In this document: one piece after another, positions 61,625 through 64,000 of the stretch
How the letters are laid out: each line of letters opens with the position of its first letter
Position numbering within the stretch: position 1 is the stretch's first letter
Assembly: GCF_030056735.1 (NCBI RefSeq)
Contig: NZ_JASHKN010000003.1
Span: forward strand, 186,001 to 250,000
DNA: 64,000 bases
DNA from: Rhodococcus sp. IEGM 1409
Lineage (GTDB): Bacteria > Actinomycetota > Actinomycetes > Mycobacteriales > Mycobacteriaceae
Direction of reading: 5' to 3'
Translations under genes and position numbers: made by a program
The notes under the pieces: model-generated
Databases searched by the model: none
Told to the model about the DNA's origin: nothing
Seen by the model: the letters and a program-made list of their open reading frames with translations, nothing else

Positions 61625-62163
61625 ACCCTGAGGATCGCCGCGCCGATGTCCTGCTCGTCGACGCCTGTAGCCAGGCGTCGGAGTTGGAGCCCGGTGATGA
61701 CAGCGACGAGCGTCGATGCAATCGATTCGGGATCCGGTACGCCGAGTGCAGTCAAGATCGTGACGGTCAGATCGTCGTATGCATCAAAACATTCGACGGC
61801 CACTTCATGTAGTTCGTGGTCTCGGCCGGCGGCGATGTACATCTCGAACGGCGCGATCCGCTCGGCCGAGAACGACAGGTCTCGCGTCACCTTCTCGGCT
61901 ATCGCCGCGGCGTCCTCGACGCTCAGACCTTTGTCGCGGTACTCCTCGGCCAAGGCTCGCAGGCGCATTGTCTCGTCTGTCACGAAACGAGACAGCGCCG
62001 CCCGAAGCATGTCCGACTGGCTCGCGAAGTGATACGTGATCGATCCGAGTGAGACGCCCGCCTGCGCGGCGATGCGCCGGTTGCTCACACCGGGGATGCC
62101 GTCGGTACCGACGACGTGCAGAACGGCATCGAGTATTCGCTCGCGAACGTCGCGGTTACTCAT
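61609..62163 (-). CDS. TetR-family regulator of the amidase operon
   Basis: A 184-residue TetR protein with HTH ILDAVLHVVGTDGIPGVSNR, RRIAAQAGVSLGSITYHFAS. It lies 4 bases beyond the amidase stop on the same strand, so it is the second gene of the operon and probably autoregulates through the palindrome upstream of the amidase. Its ligand domain gives no hint of the inducer. Its 3' end is folded into the era terminator. Confidence 0.9.
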   Translation of the reverse strand: MSNRDVRERILDAVLHVVGTDGIPGVSNRRIAAQAGVSLGSITYHFASQSDMLRAALSRFVTDETMRLRALAEEYRDKGLSVEDAAAIAEKVTRDLSFSAERIAPFEMYIAAGRDHELHEVAVECFDAYDDLTVTILTALGVPDPESIASTLVAVITGLQLRRLATGVDEQDIGAAILRVLRPL

Positions 62164-62167
62164 CGGT

Positions 62168-63586
62168 TCACCACCACGGCTCGGGGCGGACCTGATCCCA
62201 ACGCAGGACCGATTCCAATTGTGAAGCGAGCGAGACCAACAGCGGTTCGGTGTTCTCGTTGCCCATCAACTGCGCACCGATGGGTAGGCCGGCCTTGCTG
62301 AATCCGGCCGGTACGTTGACCGATGGCCAGCCGAGGACGTTCCACGGCCACGCGTACGGGCAGGCGCCGGTCATGACCTTGTCGGTGTCCCAACCGCCGA
62401 TGCCGTCGATGGCGGTCGCCATGATCGGTGGAGTTGCCGTCGTGGGTGCCAGGACGACGTCGTACGTGTCGAAGATCGCTCCGATCCTCCGTCGCATCCG
62501 CGGCTCGGCTGCGCGGGCCGCGCGCAGTGGCGCACCGCGAAGTAGCTTGCCGTTCTGCGCATTTCCGCGGGTTCGGGCATCGACCAGTGTCGGGTCGGGA
62601 ACGCGTCCGAGCCAGTCGTGAACCCCGACGAGGGAGCGGGGCAGAAAGTTCAGGCCGAAGATCAGGCCGTACGCGGGATCGTCCACGACGACGTGATGTC
62701 CGAGCTCCCGTAGTGTGTCGGCGATCGAATGCACCGCCAGGCGCACTTCCGGATCCAGCTTCACGGGAGTGGCGGTGAACGGATTGCGCAGGGAAAGAGC
62801 GATTTTCAGCTTGCCGGGGTCGCGTCCCACCGCGTCGCTGACCGTCACCGGTGTCGGCTTGTGGAGATCGCCGTCGTGGTTGCCGGCAGCGACGTCGAGT
62901 AACAGTGCGGCGTCGGCGACGGTGCGGGCGAGGGGTCCGTTGACCGTCAGGCCGTAGAACGCTTCGGCGTCGGGCCAGGTGGAAATGCGCCCGCGCTGCG
63001 GTTTGATTCCGACGAGGTTTGTCCAGGCCGCGGGTATTCGGATGGAACCGGCTCCGTCGGAACCGATTCCGGCGCTGACCAATCCGGCCGCGACAGCCGC
63101 GGCGGTGCCGCCCGACGATCCTCCAGGGGTGTGGTGACGCGACCACGGATTGCGCGTGTAACCGAAGGCGGAACCGCTCGTGAGCGGCCACTGGCCCAGT
63201 TCAGGGCTGTTGGTCTTGCCTATGATCACTGCGCCGGCGTCGCGGAGGCGTCGAATCATCTCCGAGTCCTCGATCTTGGCCGGGAAGTCGCCCGGGCAAC
63301 CGAAGGCGGTGGGTTCGCCGGTGATGTCGACGTCATCCTTCACTGCGATCGGCACACCGAGTAGCGGTAGACGCTCACCGAGTGCGAGACGCCTGTCGGC
63401 CTCGGCGGCTTCCTCGAGAGCCTTCTCTCGCCGCACGATCTTGAACGCATTGAGATGAGGCTGAGTTGCGTCGATCCGGGCCAGCGTTGCCTCGGTCGCC
63501 GCGACGGACGAGGTGACGCCCGAAGCCAGACTCGCAACCTGGTCGACAAGACCGGGGGCGAGATCGTGGTCGGTTCGAGAAGTCAT
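62168..63586 (-). CDS. Amidase signature family enzyme
   Basis: A 472-residue amidase with the Ser-cisSer-Lys triad: Lys in GVPIAVKDDVDITGE, Ser in HTPGGSSGGTAAAVAAG and the nucleophile Ser in GSDGAGSIRIPA. The last motif has Ala where the usual consensus is Gly-Gly. It hydrolyses carboxamides in the cytosol; mycobacterial AmiA2 is in the same position after era. The start at 63586 is followed upstream by a perfect palindrome, the likely TetR operator. Confidence 0.92.
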   Translation of the reverse strand: MTSRTDHDLAPGLVDQVASLASGVTSSVAATEATLARIDATQPHLNAFKIVRREKALEEAAEADRRLALGERLPLLGVPIAVKDDVDITGEPTAFGCPGDFPAKIEDSEMIRRLRDAGAVIIGKTNSPELGQWPLTSGSAFGYTRNPWSRHHTPGGSSGGTAAAVAAGLVSAGIGSDGAGSIRIPAAWTNLVGIKPQRGRISTWPDAEAFYGLTVNGPLARTVADAALLLDVAAGNHDGDLHKPTPVTVSDAVGRDPGKLKIALSLRNPFTATPVKLDPEVRLAVHSIADTLRELGHHVVVDDPAYGLIFGLNFLPRSLVGVHDWLGRVPDPTLVDARTRGNAQNGKLLRGAPLRAARAAEPRMRRRIGAIFDTYDVVLAPTTATPPIMATAIDGIGGWDTDKVMTGACPYAWPWNVLGWPSVNVPAGFSKAGLPIGAQLMGNENTEPLLVSLASQLESVLRWDQVRPEPWW

Positions 63587-63602
63587 CGGTTTCCCTTCGC
63601 AA

Positions 63603-63624
63603 ACTGTTCGTTCGAACGAACAGT
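63603..63624. promoter_or_regulatory. Perfect 22-bp palindrome, putative TetR operator
   Basis: The 11-base half ACTGTTCGTTC is followed by its exact complement with no spacer. It lies 17 bases upstream of the amidase start. A TetR gene ends the same operon, so autoregulation by that protein is the simplest reading. Confidence 0.8.
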
Positions 63625-63656
63625 AACTTGTTTCAGTATTAGGGACGTTGGGTTCC

Positions 63657-63676
63657 GCGTCAAGATCGCGTCAAGA
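63657..63676 (+). promoter_or_regulatory. Direct repeats upstream of the kdp operon
   Basis: GCGTCAAGA occurs at 63657-63665 and 63668-63676, start to start 11 bp apart, one helical turn. OmpR/PhoB-type response regulators such as KdpE bind direct repeats of this spacing. The site lies about 150 bases before the first kdp-linked ORF. Confidence 0.45.
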
Positions 63677-63824
63677 CGCCAGTTCAGTGCGTAAGTGGAT
63701 CGTCAGAGACGCGGAATCCGCCCGAACCGAGGTCGAAGCTGAGAGAGCGCACCCGGTCGAGGCGACCGAGCGTCATGGCTGCGATGCACAGCAGCACGGC
63801 AAAAGATTTCGAAGAGGGAAGCTC

Positions 63825-63917
63825 ATGGCCGATCTGGCCTACGTTGCTCTGATTCTCGGCGGTTTTCTCGTGTGCGCGCTGGTGCTGCGCGCCCTACAGA
63901 CGAGCGCTCCCAAATGA
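63825..63917 (+). CDS. 30-residue membrane ORF coupled to kdpF
   Basis: The ATG at 63825 follows GAGGGAAGC and encodes one hydrophobic helix (YVALILGGFLVCALVLRAL) with a short polar tail ending APK. Its stop overlaps the kdpF ATG (ATGA), so the two are coupled. It may be an extra small subunit or a leader for the potassium transporter. It does not resemble KdpF itself, which follows. Confidence 0.6.
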   Translation: MADLAYVALILGGFLVCALVLRALQTSAPK

Positions 63918-64000
63918 CGGTTGCCGGTGTGGTCAGCGTGGTTCTGATCGCCGTCGCCGCGGCATTGGTCATTTATCTGCTCGTCGCACTCGTAGATCCT
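63914..64000 (+). CDS. kdpF: Potassium-transporting ATPase small subunit KdpF, cut by window end
   Basis: The 29 codons present form a single membrane helix (VVSVVLIAVAAALVIYLLVA) followed by LVDP, the usual layout of KdpF, a stabilising peptide of the KdpABC potassium pump. The frame is open at the window edge and should end within a few codons. kdpA, kdpB and kdpC are expected directly downstream. Identity rests on length, helix and the LVxP-type ending, so it is good but not certain. Confidence 0.72.
   Translation, partial: MTVAGVVSVVLIAVAAALVIYLLVALVDP

Noticed and set aside
63625-63824. c-di-AMP (ydaO) riboswitch before kdpF
   Set aside because: The 200-base leader shows no recognisable conserved core; only direct repeats were found, so no RNA call was made.
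1-64000. Prophage, insertion sequences, tRNA or rRNA genes
   Set aside because: No integrase or transposase-like protein, terminal inverted repeats, tRNA cloverleaf or rRNA segment was recognised on reading both strands; a tRNA scan would be decisive.

Overview
The window reads as chromosomal DNA of a high-GC actinobacterium of the order Mycobacteriales, most likely Rhodococcus (R. erythropolis/qingshengii type). The reasons are codon use strongly biased to G/C at third positions, many GTG starts, TANNNT -10 boxes placed 6-8 bases before start codons (leaderless mRNAs), and a gene order that, from memory, follows the Mycobacterium tuberculosis Rv2427c-Rv2363 segment: proA, MoxR/VWA pair, nadD, rsfS, gpgP, octT, degV, comEA/comEC, holA, rpsT, ATP-grasp/alpha-E/transglutaminase, lepA, GH15 trehalase-like gene, subI-cysTWA, sirA-cysH, hemW, hrcA-dnaJ, rsmE, phoH, ybeY, CBS protein, era, amidase. 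No rRNA, tRNA, prophage, insertion sequence or CRISPR array was seen.

Layout. 1-11 kb is accessory: the tail of a quinone-oxidoreductase-like gene, an ectABC ectoine operon with a D-2-hydroxyacid dehydrogenase behind it and a consensus CRP/GlxR site in front, a RecQ helicase carrying a phosphoribosyltransferase-like tail, a MerR/GyrI regulator split by a frameshift, an MFS transporter-ribokinase operon and an old-yellow-enzyme oxidoreductase. 11-24 kb holds proline synthesis (proA), a MoxR ATPase with a VWA partner, NAD synthesis and ribosome silencing (nadD, rsfS), two enzymes of glucosylglycerate/methylglucose lipopolysaccharide synthesis (gpgP, octT), DegV, LysE, DNA-uptake-type proteins (ComEA, a ComEC split in two) and holA. 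24-33 kb holds rpsT, the CP-ATP-grasp/alpha-E/transglutaminase operon, an aquaporin, an orphan PemK-like protein, lepA, a nitronate-monooxygenase-like gene and a frameshifted siderophore-binding lipoprotein behind an iron-box-like site.

33-47 kb is dominated by sulfur assimilation: the sulfate ABC transporter subI-cysTWA on the plus strand and sirA-cysH-cysD-cysN-chelatase on the minus strand. Together they take up sulfate, activate it to APS, reduce APS to sulfite and sulfite to sulfide, and supply siroheme. Each operon is preceded by a short uORF ending in cysteine codons, which points to cysteine-controlled attenuation of the whole pathway. 47-61 kb is conserved housekeeping (hemW, hrcA, dnaJ, rsmE, L,D-transpeptidase, phoH, ybeY, CorC-like, era) interrupted by a drug-efflux/TetR pair. 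The window ends with a TetR-amidase operon and the start of a kdp potassium-uptake operon preceded by a 30-residue membrane ORF.

Three reading-frame breaks (merR, comEC, siderophore-binding protein) and four short tandem duplications (three of 25-30 bp and a looser 11-bp pair) stand out. The two cysteine leader ORFs are the most informative regulatory finding.
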